Of a DNA stretch of 64,000 bases, positions 56,048 through 64,000 are shown piece after piece. The notes beneath the pieces were generated by a model that was given only the letters and a program-made list of their open reading frames with translations, made no database searches and was not told where the DNA came from. Origin of the DNA: Pseudomonas sp. KU26590 (GTDB lineage Bacteria; Pseudomonadota; Gammaproteobacteria; Pseudomonadales; Pseudomonadaceae); the NCBI RefSeq assembly GCF_026153515.1, contig NZ_CP110644.1:594501-658500 (forward strand). The letters run 5' to 3'. Within the stretch, counting starts at the first letter, position 1, and the number at the start of each line of letters is the position of its first letter. Made by a program: the position numbers and the translations under genes.

Positions 56048-57487
56048 TCAGCGCACGAGCAGTCGCTGAATCAGCGTCTGGATCGCCTTTCCATAGGGCG
56101 GGTACAGCAGCCGTGCCGCGTTTAAGCGTTGCTTGATCAATACGCCTTTGGCATGGCTGAACGTCAGAAAACCCTCCTGTCCGTGGTAGTGGCCCATGCC
56201 CGACGCGCCGATGCCGCCGAAAGGCAAGTCGTCCTGAGCGACATGCAGCAGGGTGTCATTCAGGCAGACGCCGCCCGAATGTGTCTGCTCCAGCACGCGA
56301 TTCTGTTCATGCCGGTCGTAGCCGAAGTAGTACAGCGCCAGTGGTCTGGGTCGCTGATTGATGTAGTCAAACGCCTGCTCGATTCGGTCATAGGGCACGA
56401 TCGGCAGCAGCGGGCCGAAGATCTCATCCTGCATGATCAGCATGTCGTCGCTCACATCCAGAATCAGGCTGAACGGCATTCTGCGGTCCTGGCCCTCGGC
56501 GAACAGCTGAATCACCCGGGCACCTTTGGCTTGCGCATCGGCGAGGTATGAATTCAGCCGCGCGACGTGCCGCTGATTGATGATCGCGGTGTAGTCCGGG
56601 TTATCCGTCAGTGTCGGATAAAAGCGATTGACCGCTTCCTTGTAGGATTCGACGAATTCGTCGATGCGGTCCCTGGGCACCAGTACGTAGTCGGGCGCCA
56701 CGCAGGTTTGTCCAGCGTTGAGGGTTTTACCAAAAGCGATGCGCTCGGCAGCGTCATTGAGCGGCACGTCTCGAGACACAATGGCGGGGGATTTGCCACC
56801 CAGTTCCAGCGTCACCGGGGTCAGATTTTCCGCTGCAGCGCGCATCACATGTCGCCCGACGCTGGTCGCGCCCGTGAACAATAAGTGATCAAACGGCAAT
56901 TTCGAGAAGGCCACGCCGACGTCCGCCTCGCCCAGCACAACCCCGACGTGGTCTCCCGAAAACACCTGCGCCAGCAGGGCTTTCAACAAAGTGCCGGTTG
57001 CGGGCGTGGATTCGCTGAGCTTGAGCATCACGCGGTTACCCGCTGCCAAGGCGCCGACCAGCGGCCCGATGGCCAGATACAGCGGGTAATTCCAAGGCAC
57101 CACCACGCCAATCACGCCCAATGGCTGATAAACGACTTTGGCGCTGGCGGGCTGGAACGCCATGCCGACGCTTCGGCGCGAAGGCCGCATCCATTTCTTC
57201 AAATGACGCTGGGCGTGGCGGATGTTGTGCAGGCAGGGCATCAGTTCGGCGAGGAGGGTTTCGTCGGCGCTGCGGTGGCTGAAATCCGCGCTGATCGCGT
57301 CGATGATCGCCTGACGCTCGGTGCTGAGCAGCGTGTGCAGGCGGTCGAGCCATTGCTTGCGTTCTTGCAGCGTCGGCATCGGATTAGCGGCGAACGCGCG
57401 GCGTTGTTCGTCGAATACACGCTCCAGATTGCTGCGCGGGGAAGGAGGATCGTCTGCAGATGGCAGAAAATTAGAGTCGACGGGCAT
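56048..57487 (-). CDS. aldehyde dehydrogenase, coniferyl-aldehyde-dehydrogenase type
   Basis: NAD(P)-dependent aldehyde dehydrogenase of 479 residues. PLGVIGVVVPWNYPLYLAIGPLVGALAAGN binds cofactor; FTGATSVGRHV follows; LELGGKSP has the general base Glu; the nucleophile is Cys262 in GQTCVAPDY. The closing region reads LPFGGIGASGMGHYHG. The overall pattern is that of CalB-like enzymes acting on lignin-derived or long-chain aldehydes. ATG 57487 has AAGGA eight bases upstream. It is divergent from the MFS gene, 145 bp apart. Confidence 0.88.
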   Translation of the reverse strand: MPVDSNFLPSADDPPSPRSNLERVFDEQRRAFAANPMPTLQERKQWLDRLHTLLSTERQAIIDAISADFSHRSADETLLAELMPCLHNIRHAQRHLKKWMRPSRRSVGMAFQPASAKVVYQPLGVIGVVVPWNYPLYLAIGPLVGALAAGNRVMLKLSESTPATGTLLKALLAQVFSGDHVGVVLGEADVGVAFSKLPFDHLLFTGATSVGRHVMRAAAENLTPVTLELGGKSPAIVSRDVPLNDAAERIAFGKTLNAGQTCVAPDYVLVPRDRIDEFVESYKEAVNRFYPTLTDNPDYTAIINQRHVARLNSYLADAQAKGARVIQLFAEGQDRRMPFSLILDVSDDMLIMQDEIFGPLLPIVPYDRIEQAFDYINQRPRPLALYYFGYDRHEQNRVLEQTHSGGVCLNDTLLHVAQDDLPFGGIGASGMGHYHGQEGFLTFSHAKGVLIKQRLNAARLLYPPYGKAIQTLIQRLLVR

Positions 57488-57632
57488 CGCAGCGGTCCTT
57501 ATTGAAGTTATGCGGTTTTTTAGAGTCATTGCTCTACGAAGTCAACGGCCCTTGCGCTTGATCACAGGCGCACCCCAGACTGCCCGGGTAAATACTGCAC
57601 TGCCGCCCCGAAATACCTGACACGGAGTCTCA

Positions 57633-58829
57633 ATGCGCACGGACTATCTGGCGTTTTTTCTTTCCCTGTTCCTCTCACGCCTCGCCGATCAGGTTCTCCT
57701 GTTTCTGGTGCCCCTGATTGTTTTCCAGACCACCAAAAGCGCGTCCCTGGCGGGGCTGGCGTTCTTCGTCGAGACGTTGCCGCGCTTCCTCGCATTCCCT
57801 ATTTGCGGCGCACTCTGCGACAAATACTCGCCCATCCGGCTGCTGCACATCAGCCAGATCTACCGCGCCTTGATCTGTCTGGTCGCGATGGGGTTATACG
57901 GCCTGTTTGGGGGCATTGGCTGGCTGATCGGGCTGTCGGCGATCTGCGGCGTCCTGACCACCCAGGGGATCATGGCCCGGGAAGTGGCGATGCCGCATAT
58001 TTTCCCGGATTACCGCTACGGCAAGACGCTGTCCTACTCTCAAATCGCCGACCAGAGCGGCCTTGTACTCGGCCCTTTGCTGGCGGCGCTGGCACTGGAG
58101 ATCTGTCCCTGGTGGGGCGTCGTGATCGGTGTGGCAGTGGTTTTCGTCGCGGCGGATCTCGCCATGGGCGTCTGGCAACGCAACAGCGATGTCACGCTGG
58201 AGCGCTTCGATCAGCACCAAGGCCGCTGGACGCAGCCGTTGAAAATCGCCTTCGGACACATCTTCCGATTGGCCGAACTCAAAAAGATCATTTTGCTGGC
58301 GGTCGGGGTCAACCTGATTGTCGGCGTCACCCTGGCCAGCTCGGCCGCCATGGTGATCGGCTCATTCAGCGAGAGCAAAGATTACTACGCCGGCCTGCAG
58401 GCGGCGGGCGCCTTGCTGACCATCGCGATTCTGTTTGTCCTGGCACGGATCAGCCTGCCGCTGAAACTGCTCGGTGCGATGTCCTACATCGCCTTGCTGC
58501 TGGGTGCATTCATTACCGCCACGAGCGCGTCATCCGAGGTCTACCTCATCGGCTTTCTGCTGATCGTCGGCTTCGACAAGATGTTCAACGTGTACATGCG
58601 CAGCATTCGTCAGCGGGTCATCCCGGCGCGCGACTTCGGCAAAACCGTGGGCGTCATCACGCTGCTGAACAACCTGTCGCAACCGCTTGCCGGTCTGTTG
58701 GTCGGGGTGCTGACGGCGCCGATCGGGCTGCGCGGCGTCATTTTGATCAGCGCGCTGGCGGCAGCGGTGCTCGGCGTTGGCGTGGCAGCGGTGGTTCGGC
58801 TCAGGCTGGCGACTGCCGTGGAGCGATGA
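57633..58829 (+). CDS. MFS transporter
   Basis: Major facilitator superfamily protein of 398 residues with about 11-12 hydrophobic helices. The N-terminus YLAFFLSLFLSRLADQVLLFLVPLIVFQTT and the motif-A-like GALCDKYSPIRLL after TM2 fit the MFS_3/exporter type related to enterobactin-exporter-like proteins. The substrate is unknown. It precedes the TetR gene in the same direction by 72 bp, suggesting that the regulator may control it or the divergent aldehyde dehydrogenase. Confidence 0.8.
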   Translation: MRTDYLAFFLSLFLSRLADQVLLFLVPLIVFQTTKSASLAGLAFFVETLPRFLAFPICGALCDKYSPIRLLHISQIYRALICLVAMGLYGLFGGIGWLIGLSAICGVLTTQGIMAREVAMPHIFPDYRYGKTLSYSQIADQSGLVLGPLLAALALEICPWWGVVIGVAVVFVAADLAMGVWQRNSDVTLERFDQHQGRWTQPLKIAFGHIFRLAELKKIILLAVGVNLIVGVTLASSAAMVIGSFSESKDYYAGLQAAGALLTIAILFVLARISLPLKLLGAMSYIALLLGAFITATSASSEVYLIGFLLIVGFDKMFNVYMRSIRQRVIPARDFGKTVGVITLLNNLSQPLAGLLVGVLTAPIGLRGVILISALAAAVLGVGVAAVVRLRLATAVER

Positions 58830-58901
58830 AGTCTGCAACGGGCCCGACGCTTGCGTTAACATCCGGCACATCCCTGTTACGTTTCGACGTTCGAGTTGAA
58901 C

Positions 58902-59588
58902 ATGGCGCCGCGCATCAAAACCGTACGCATCAACACCCGTGAACGCATCGTGCACAGCAGCCTGGAGCTGTTCAATCAGCAGGGCGAGCGCAGCGTCAGC
59001 ACCAATCACATCGCTGCGCACATGGAAATGTCGCCCGGCAATCTGTACTACCACTTCCCCAACAAGCAGGCGATCATCGCCGAGTTGTTCACCGAATACG
59101 AAACGCTGGTCGACAGCTTTCTGCACCCGCCCAAGGGTCGTCTGCCGGGTGTTGAAGACAAGCGCCATTACTTGATGGCGATTCTCGACGGCATGTGGCG
59201 CTACCGTTTTCTGCACCGCGATCTTGAGCACTTGCTTGAAACCGATCCTGAACTGGCGGTGCGTTACCGACGCCTTTCCCAACACTGCCTGATCAAGGCG
59301 ATGTCCATTTACGACGGGTTTGTCGACGCGCAGATCCTGAGCATGGACAAGGTCCAGATCGAATCGCTGACGCTCAATGCGTGGATCATCCTCACGTCAT
59401 GGGTACGTTTTCTGTGCACCACGCGGGAAAACGCCGCTCACCTGAATGAAGACGCGATTCGTCGCGGCGTTTATCAGGTGCTGATGCTGGAAATGGCCTA
59501 CGTCACGCCCCAGGCGCGGGAGGCGGTCAATGCCCTGTGCGCGGAGTTTTATGTGCCATTGGCCAAGGCACTGGAAGACGCTGGCTGA
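58902..59588 (+). CDS. TetR/AcrR-family transcriptional regulator
   Basis: A 228-residue repressor. The HTH domain (about 8-58) reads NTRERIVHSSLELFNQQGERSVSTNHIAAHMEMSPGNLYYHFPNKQAIIAELF. The all-helical C-terminal domain would bind an effector and dimerise. The close neighbourhood of an aldehyde dehydrogenase and an exporter suggests an aldehyde or fatty-acid-like ligand; this is inference. ATG 58902 is preferred over TTG 58896; a GAG lies six bases before it. Confidence 0.87.
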   Translation: MAPRIKTVRINTRERIVHSSLELFNQQGERSVSTNHIAAHMEMSPGNLYYHFPNKQAIIAELFTEYETLVDSFLHPPKGRLPGVEDKRHYLMAILDGMWRYRFLHRDLEHLLETDPELAVRYRRLSQHCLIKAMSIYDGFVDAQILSMDKVQIESLTLNAWIILTSWVRFLCTTRENAAHLNEDAIRRGVYQVLMLEMAYVTPQAREAVNALCAEFYVPLAKALEDAG

Positions 59589-59651
59589 ACCGTCCCGGCT
59601 GTCTCAATAAATCGTCATATCGCCCTTTTTTACTGCCTGCAGGAGCCTGTC

Positions 59652-60506
59652 ATGTCCATCGCGCAATTGATCAGCCCGCAACAATTGTCAGAACGCCTGA
59701 CCCAGCCCGGGCTTGTGATACTGGATTGTCGTTCGTCGCTGGACGATTTGGACTACGGCCAGCGAAGCTACGCTGAGGGCCATATCGAAGGCGCTTCCTA
59801 CGCTGACTTGCTCAATGATCTCAGTGGGGCCATCACCAAGGGTGTCACCGGTCGCCACCCGCTGCCGGATGCGCAGGCGCTGATTGAGCGCTTGCGGTTC
59901 TGGGGTGTGAACAATCAGAGCGATATCGTGCTGTACGACGATGGGCCGGGTGCATATGCCGCCCGAGCCTGGTGGTTGCTGATGTGGTTGGGCAAGCGCG
60001 ACGGTGTGTATGTGCTCGATGGCGGGCTCAAGGCCTGGCATGGGGCGGGTCTGCCGCTGAGCCTTGATCCGCCGCATCAACCCGAGGGCTCGTTCGACGG
60101 CGTACCGGATGACTCGATGGTGCTGACGGCCGAGCAGCTGCAGGCCCGCATCGGCGATGCCGGCATGACGTTGATCGACGCGCGTGCACCCGCGCGGTTC
60201 CGGGGTGAGGTCGAGCCTATCGACCCTATTGCGGGGCACATTCCCGGCGCGCAGTGCGCGGCGTTCACCGACAACCTCGGGCCGGATGGCCGCTTTCTCC
60301 CGGCGGATCAACTGAAGCAGCGCTTCGCCAAGGCTCTACAAGGCCGTCCTGCCCATGAGCTCGTCGCCTATTGCGGTTCTGGTGTGACGGCCTGTCACAA
60401 CCTGTTTGCCTTGGCTCTCGCCGGGTATCCGCTGGGGGCGCTTTACGCAGGGTCGTGGAGCGAGTGGATCAATGATCCGCAGCGGGGCGTGGCGACGGGG
60501 GACTGA
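59652..60506 (+). CDS. sseA: 3-mercaptopyruvate sulfurtransferase (two rhodanese domains)
   Basis: Transfers sulfur from 3-mercaptopyruvate (or thiosulfate) to thiols or cyanide. 284 residues: an inactive N-terminal rhodanese domain (LVILDCRSSLDDLDYG, GHIEGA) and a catalytic C-terminal one (LIDARAPARFRGE, GHIPGA). The active loop is YCGSGVTAC with catalytic Cys241; CGSGVTA is the mercaptopyruvate-type loop, not the CRKGVT of thiosulfate enzymes. It follows the TetR gene by 63 bp in the same direction. It adds to the sulfur-handling genes of the window. Confidence 0.9.
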   Translation: MSIAQLISPQQLSERLTQPGLVILDCRSSLDDLDYGQRSYAEGHIEGASYADLLNDLSGAITKGVTGRHPLPDAQALIERLRFWGVNNQSDIVLYDDGPGAYAARAWWLLMWLGKRDGVYVLDGGLKAWHGAGLPLSLDPPHQPEGSFDGVPDDSMVLTAEQLQARIGDAGMTLIDARAPARFRGEVEPIDPIAGHIPGAQCAAFTDNLGPDGRFLPADQLKQRFAKALQGRPAHELVAYCGSGVTACHNLFALALAGYPLGALYAGSWSEWINDPQRGVATGD

Positions 60507-60570
60507 GGTGGCGGCGTGTGTGCCTCGCATCTGCCCATCGCCCAGCGCAGCACTAACGATCGTGCAGCCG

Positions 60571-61587
60571 TTAGCGGTTTGCCGACGCCCCATGGACGTC
60601 CGTCAGCCACGCCGGAATCCGTTGCTCCAGGTAATACGTGGGCGTTCTGATGGTGCCGCCGACAAAACCCACATGGCCGCCTTTTTTCTGCAGGTCGAAC
60701 GCGGTGCTGGATGACAGCTCCGACGCCTCAGGCAGGCTGTGCTTGAACACGAACGGGTCGTCCAGGGACTGGATCAACAGGGTTGGCGTGCGGATGGCGC
60801 CGAGGAAGTACCGGCTGGAAGCGCGCCGGTAGTAATCATGGGCGTCCACGAAGCCATTGAGCGGCGCTGTCACGCGCCCGTCGAAATCCCAGAACGTGCG
60901 CATGTCTTTCAGCGAACCCAGCTTCGCCAGTTCTGCCAGCCCATCGCTGAGGCCTTCATGCTGGAAGCGTCTCTGCTTGTCCTTGATGTAGCCGACCATC
61001 TCGCGCATGAAGTGGCGTTGATAGACTTTCGAGAAGCCCAGCCCGATGCGGTCGGCGCATTCGTCCAGACGAAACGGCACCGACACCGCAGCAGCGCCTT
61101 GCAGGTGGCTGTCGAGTCCGGTTTCGCCAAGGTGCTTGAGCAAAATGTTGCCGCCCAGGGAGTACCCGACAGCGTAAAGCGGCGCCAACGGTCGGGCCTT
61201 GCGCAGATGATCGATCACCGCGGCAAGGTCTTCGCTGGCACCTGAGTGATAGCTGCGGGGCAACAGGTTGGGCTCCCCTGAACAGCCTCGCCAGTTGAGG
61301 GCGACGCTCGCCCAGCCCTGTTTCTCCATGGCGTGCTGCAGCCCGGCCACATAGGGGGAGTTGGACGAGCCGGTCAGACCGTGCAGCACGAGCACGACCG
61401 GCACAGTGGCGTCGTGCGGGCCATGCCAGTCCATGTCGAGGAAATCGCCGTCTTCCAGCCAGATGCGCTCGCGCCGACGCTCGAGGTGAGTGGTCGGACG
61501 CCAGAGCGGTCCCCACAGCGTCTGCAAGTGCGGGTTGCCCAGGCCGAACGCCGGGACGAACCCGCGAAGGTCAGCTCGCGACGGCAC
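60571..61587 (-). CDS. alpha/beta hydrolase, YheT family
   Basis: A 338-residue hydrolase closely resembling E. coli YheT: FGLGNPHLQTLWGPLWR, LEDGDFLDMDWHG, VLVLHGLTGSSNSPYV (oxyanion region), WRGCSGEPNLLPRSYHSG, the nucleophile elbow VGYSLGGN (Ser143), and KKGGHVGFVGG with the catalytic His. The acid is likely the Asp in SLDDPF. The substrate is unknown, probably a short ester. GTG 61587 starts inside the end of rsmD (17-bp overlap), so translation is likely coupled. Confidence 0.85.
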   Translation of the reverse strand: MPSRADLRGFVPAFGLGNPHLQTLWGPLWRPTTHLERRRERIWLEDGDFLDMDWHGPHDATVPVVLVLHGLTGSSNSPYVAGLQHAMEKQGWASVALNWRGCSGEPNLLPRSYHSGASEDLAAVIDHLRKARPLAPLYAVGYSLGGNILLKHLGETGLDSHLQGAAAVSVPFRLDECADRIGLGFSKVYQRHFMREMVGYIKDKQRRFQHEGLSDGLAELAKLGSLKDMRTFWDFDGRVTAPLNGFVDAHDYYRRASSRYFLGAIRTPTLLIQSLDDPFVFKHSLPEASELSSSTAFDLQKKGGHVGFVGGTIRTPTYYLEQRIPAWLTDVHGASANR

Positions 61588-62191
61588 TGCGTTCCCACAC
61601 CGCGTAGTGAACCTGACCTGCTTTCTTTTCACGGTGCAGGCGCCAGTTGGCGGGCATGCCCAGCGTCGACGGCGCGGTTTCGCTTTCGGTGTAGATCCAC
61701 GCGTTGTCCGCCAGCCAGTTGCGCTCTTCCAGCAGCGTGCACGCCGGCATCAGCAAGTCCTGGTGGAACGGCGGGTCGAGGAACACGACGTCGAACTGTT
61801 CGGCCGGTTGGGTTTCCAGATGGCGAAGCGCGTCGCCAGTTGCGGTTTTGCCGACGGTGCAATGTAGCGCGCCGAGGTGTTCGCGCAGGCTGGAAATCGC
61901 CATCGAGTTGGTGTCCAGCGCCAGGCCCATGCTGGCGCCGCGGGACAGGGCTTCAAGGTACAGCGCGCCGCTGCCGGCGAACGGATCGAGGACGCGCGCG
62001 CCCTCGATGTAAGGGGCCAGCCAGTTGAACAGGGTTTCACGCACACGATCCGGCGTCGGGCGCAGACCGGGGGCGTCAGGGAAACTCAGACGCCGACTGC
62101 GCCATTCGCCGCCGATGATCCGCAGTTGGCCGAGGCCTGTGTGGATTTTGTGCCCTTTGTGGATACGCGGCGGCTTGGAAGTCGAGGTCAT
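61571..62191 (-). CDS. rsmD: 16S rRNA (guanine-966-N2)-methyltransferase
   Basis: Methylates G966 of 16S rRNA. 206 residues: LRIIGGEWRSRRLSFPDAPGLRPTPDRVRETLFNWL (RNA/substrate region), VLDPFAGSGALYLEALSRGA (motif I), and the catalytic FLDPPFHQD (DPPF). It overlaps the M16 gene upstream by one base and the hydrolase downstream by 17 bp, forming a tight operon. I recall ftsY following this set in Pseudomonas; it would lie outside the window. Confidence 0.95.
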   Translation of the reverse strand: MTSTSKPPRIHKGHKIHTGLGQLRIIGGEWRSRRLSFPDAPGLRPTPDRVRETLFNWLAPYIEGARVLDPFAGSGALYLEALSRGASMGLALDTNSMAISSLREHLGALHCTVGKTATGDALRHLETQPAEQFDVVFLDPPFHQDLLMPACTLLEERNWLADNAWIYTESETAPSTLGMPANWRLHREKKAGQVHYAVWERSAVAS

Positions 62192-63687
62192 CAGTGCTCC
62201 GGAACGCCGAGCGGTTGCTCGGCGGGTTTGTCAGTAGGGGGTGGCAGCGGCTTCTGCGGGACGGTCGGACCTGCAGTCACGATCACCAGCTTGTCAGCGT
62301 CCAGATGTTTGTTCATCACGGTCTTGATCTGCTCGACCGTCACGCTCTGGGACTGCGTCATGAAATCTTCGAGGTAGGTCAGCGGCAGATTATAGAAGCC
62401 GACCGCGCCCAGTTGGCCAACGATGGCCGCATTGCTGGCAGTCGCCAGTGGAAAGCTGCCGGCCAGTTCGCGCTTGGCATCGTCGAGCTCTTTCTGGGTC
62501 GGGCCGTTGGCAAGGAAGTCACGGGTGATGTCCTTGACCAGCTTGAGCGTGTTTTCGCTCAACTCGGCGCGCGTCTGCAGGCTGATCATGAACGGACCCT
62601 GTGCCTGCATCGGCGTGAAGCCTGAAGACACACCGTAGGTCAGGCCGCGTTTTTCCCGCACTTCGGTCATCAGACGGCTGCCGAAGCCGCCGCCACCGAG
62701 GATCGAGTTGCCCAGTGACAGGGCCGCGTAGTCATGATCGCCGCGGGTGATGCCCAGTTCAGCCAGCATCAGGTGCGTCTGCTTGGACGGAAACTCGATG
62801 TGGGTTTCACTCGGCTTGGGTTCGATCGGTGCGACGGTTTGTGTCAGCGCCGGACCTTTGGGCAGCGCGACTGAAACCTGGGCCGCCACCGCTTCGGCTT
62901 CAGCGCGCGTCAGGTCGCCAACCAGCGCGATGACCGCGTTGCCAGCGGCGTAGGCCTTGGCATGAAAGGCCTTGAGCTGAGCCAAGGTCAGAGGCGCGAT
63001 GCTTTTGGCCGTGCCCATGCTCGGGTGCGCGTAAGGATGATCGCCGTACAACCGCTTGAACAGCTCGTCGCCTGCCAGCTTGCCCGGGTTCTGCTTCTGA
63101 TATTCAAAGCCGGCCAGCAGCTGGTTTTTGATTCGTGCCAGCGAGTCCGCCGGGAACGTCGGTTTGCCCACCACTTCGGCAAACAGTTTCAAGGCCGGCT
63201 CACGTTTGTCGGGGGCGCTCAGGCTGCGCAGCGAGGCGATCGCCATGTCGCGATAGGAGCCGTTGCCGAAATCGGCGCCCAGTCCTTCGAAACCTTCGGC
63301 GATGGCGCTGACGTTCTTGCCTTTGACGCCCTCGTTGAGCATCGCGTTGGTGACCAGCGCAATGCCTGGAGTGGCACCGTCCTGGCTGCTGCCGGCCGCG
63401 AACAGCAGGCGCATGTCGAACATCGGCAGCTCGTGGGCTTCAACAAAGAGCACGCGAGCGCCTTCAGCCGTATTCCACGACTGGATGTTCAGCGAGCGGC
63501 GAGCAGGCGCTTTACCGTCCAGTTCTTTCAGGGATTCCAGCGTACTGGCCGCCTTGTCGATGGCTTTCGGGGCTTCGTCGGCAGTCTCTGCCATCGCCGA
63601 TCCCGCACCCAACAGGCCAAACGTCACGGCGAGTGCGAAGGAGCAGGCCCGCGTTCGCGCAAAGCGGGATTCGATGCGCTGGCTCAT
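62191..63687 (-). CDS. M16-family peptidase-like protein lacking the zinc motif
   Basis: A 498-residue exported protein (signal peptide about 1-33, ending GSAMA) with the two-lobed M16 fold. Where active members carry HxxEH, this protein reads NAMLNEGVKGK, so the zinc ligands are missing. The second lobe retains GGGFGSRLMTEVREKRGLTYGVSSGF, the Arg/Tyr pair that binds substrate. Such proteins pair with an active subunit, here the upstream gene, which it overlaps by four bases. The C-terminus is Pro-rich. Confidence 0.9.
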   Translation of the reverse strand: MSQRIESRFARTRACSFALAVTFGLLGAGSAMAETADEAPKAIDKAASTLESLKELDGKAPARRSLNIQSWNTAEGARVLFVEAHELPMFDMRLLFAAGSSQDGATPGIALVTNAMLNEGVKGKNVSAIAEGFEGLGADFGNGSYRDMAIASLRSLSAPDKREPALKLFAEVVGKPTFPADSLARIKNQLLAGFEYQKQNPGKLAGDELFKRLYGDHPYAHPSMGTAKSIAPLTLAQLKAFHAKAYAAGNAVIALVGDLTRAEAEAVAAQVSVALPKGPALTQTVAPIEPKPSETHIEFPSKQTHLMLAELGITRGDHDYAALSLGNSILGGGGFGSRLMTEVREKRGLTYGVSSGFTPMQAQGPFMISLQTRAELSENTLKLVKDITRDFLANGPTQKELDDAKRELAGSFPLATASNAAIVGQLGAVGFYNLPLTYLEDFMTQSQSVTVEQIKTVMNKHLDADKLVIVTAGPTVPQKPLPPPTDKPAEQPLGVPEH

Positions 63688-64000
63688 TGGGCTTTCTCCT
63701 CAGGCAAAACATGCGCAACGGCAAGGCGCTCGCGGGTGAAGTAAGTGCGTGCAGCTTTCAGGATGTCTTCCGGTGTCACGCTTTGCAGCGCTGCCAGTTC
63801 CTGATCGATGAGCTTCCAGGACAGCCCCACCGTTTCCAGTTCGCCAATGGTGCTGGCCTGACTGGTAATGGAATCGCGCTCGTAGACTAACCCGGCGATC
63901 ACCTGGGCCCTGACGCGTTCCAGCTCTTCCTTGGCGGGCGGCTTGGTTTTCAACTCGTCGAGCAGGCGCCAGATGCCGGCTTCGGCGTCGGCGAGGGTTT
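63684..64000 (-). CDS. M16-family zinc peptidase, partial (C-terminal end)
   Basis: The gene runs in from beyond the right edge; only about 105 C-terminal residues are seen. The frame is open to base 64000 (translation begins TLADAEAGIWRLLDELK). KPPAKEELERVRAQVIAGLVYERDSITSQASTIGELE and the closing YFTRERLAVAHVLPEE are typical of the second M16 lobe. By family logic it should encode the active HxxEH subunit partnering the downstream gene, but that motif is outside the window. It overlaps the next gene by ATGA. Confidence 0.85.
   Translation of the reverse strand, partial: TLADAEAGIWRLLDELKTKPPAKEELERVRAQVIAGLVYERDSITSQASTIGELETVGLSWKLIDQELAALQSVTPEDILKAARTYFTRERLAVAHVLPEEKAQ

Overview
The window is a 64-kb piece of a high-G+C Pseudomonas chromosome. 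Support comes from NtrBC-GlnA-ThiI-TypA gene order, TriABC-type efflux genes, Pseudomonas-type REP elements with a RAYT transposase, BetI-controlled choline uptake, PchP, and the ferredoxin-CoaD...RsmD-M16 order. Several blocks agree with what I remember of P. aeruginosa PAO1 order. The species cannot be fixed from the sequence alone; a syringae/fluorescens-lineage Pseudomonas is my guess. I recognised no rRNA, tRNA, CRISPR array, prophage or classical IS.

Layout. 1-962: a 320-bp tandem repeat built of REP elements. 963-6312: an RND efflux operon with two adaptor lipoproteins and a pump (TriABC-like). 6392-7018: a methyltransferase. 7101-7757: six units of an exactly 113-bp repeat made of paired REPs. 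7776-14238: a minus-strand sulfur-scavenging operon (two SfnB-like flavoenzymes, a DszA/NtaA-like monooxygenase, MetQ-MetN-MetI transporter). 14376-15469: a doubtful small ORF and a two-domain protein of unknown function. 16041-20641: a cystine/D-cysteine cluster (D-cysteine desulfhydrase, binding protein, permease, ATPase) with divergent serine acetyltransferase. 20909-23018: BetT behind a BetI operator. 23130-25160: an SDR and an aldo-keto reductase. 25301-34047: the nitrogen-control neighbourhood (ntrC, ntrB, glnA). Inside it lie two paralogous DUF4124 proteins, a periplasmic chorismate mutase, a cupin lipoprotein, and an AT-rich PAAR/toxin-44 effector with a probable membrane-anchored immunity protein and a fragment of another toxin end. 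34380-37795: thiI and typA.

38005-48484: YkgJ-like protein, GTPase/DUF2868 pair, folA, phosphorylcholine phosphatase, DASH cryptochrome, DUF3429 protein, UbiB/ABC1-like kinase, ilvD. 48754-49515: a RAYT gene with its matching REP pair and a heptanucleotide repeat. 49510-64000: rlmI, an HDOD protein, mutM, a small membrane protein, ggt, ferredoxin, coaD, coniferyl-aldehyde-dehydrogenase-like ALDH, MFS transporter, TetR regulator, mercaptopyruvate sulfurtransferase, YheT-like hydrolase, rsmD and two M16 peptidase genes, the last cut by the window edge.

How the genes work together. Sulfur is a dominant theme: uptake and oxidative desulfurisation of organosulfur compounds, cystine uptake, D-cysteine breakdown and O-acetylserine synthesis lie within 13 kb. 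Nitrogen control is readable from DNA: sigma-54 promoters with NtrC-type sites precede both glnA and ntrBC. Choline use appears as BetI-operator/BetT plus PchP. The most notable non-housekeeping features are the PAAR-toxin island between glnA and ntrBC, the two dispersed arrays of the same 113-bp REP module, and the RAYT gene whose matching REP pair is amplified 48 kb away.
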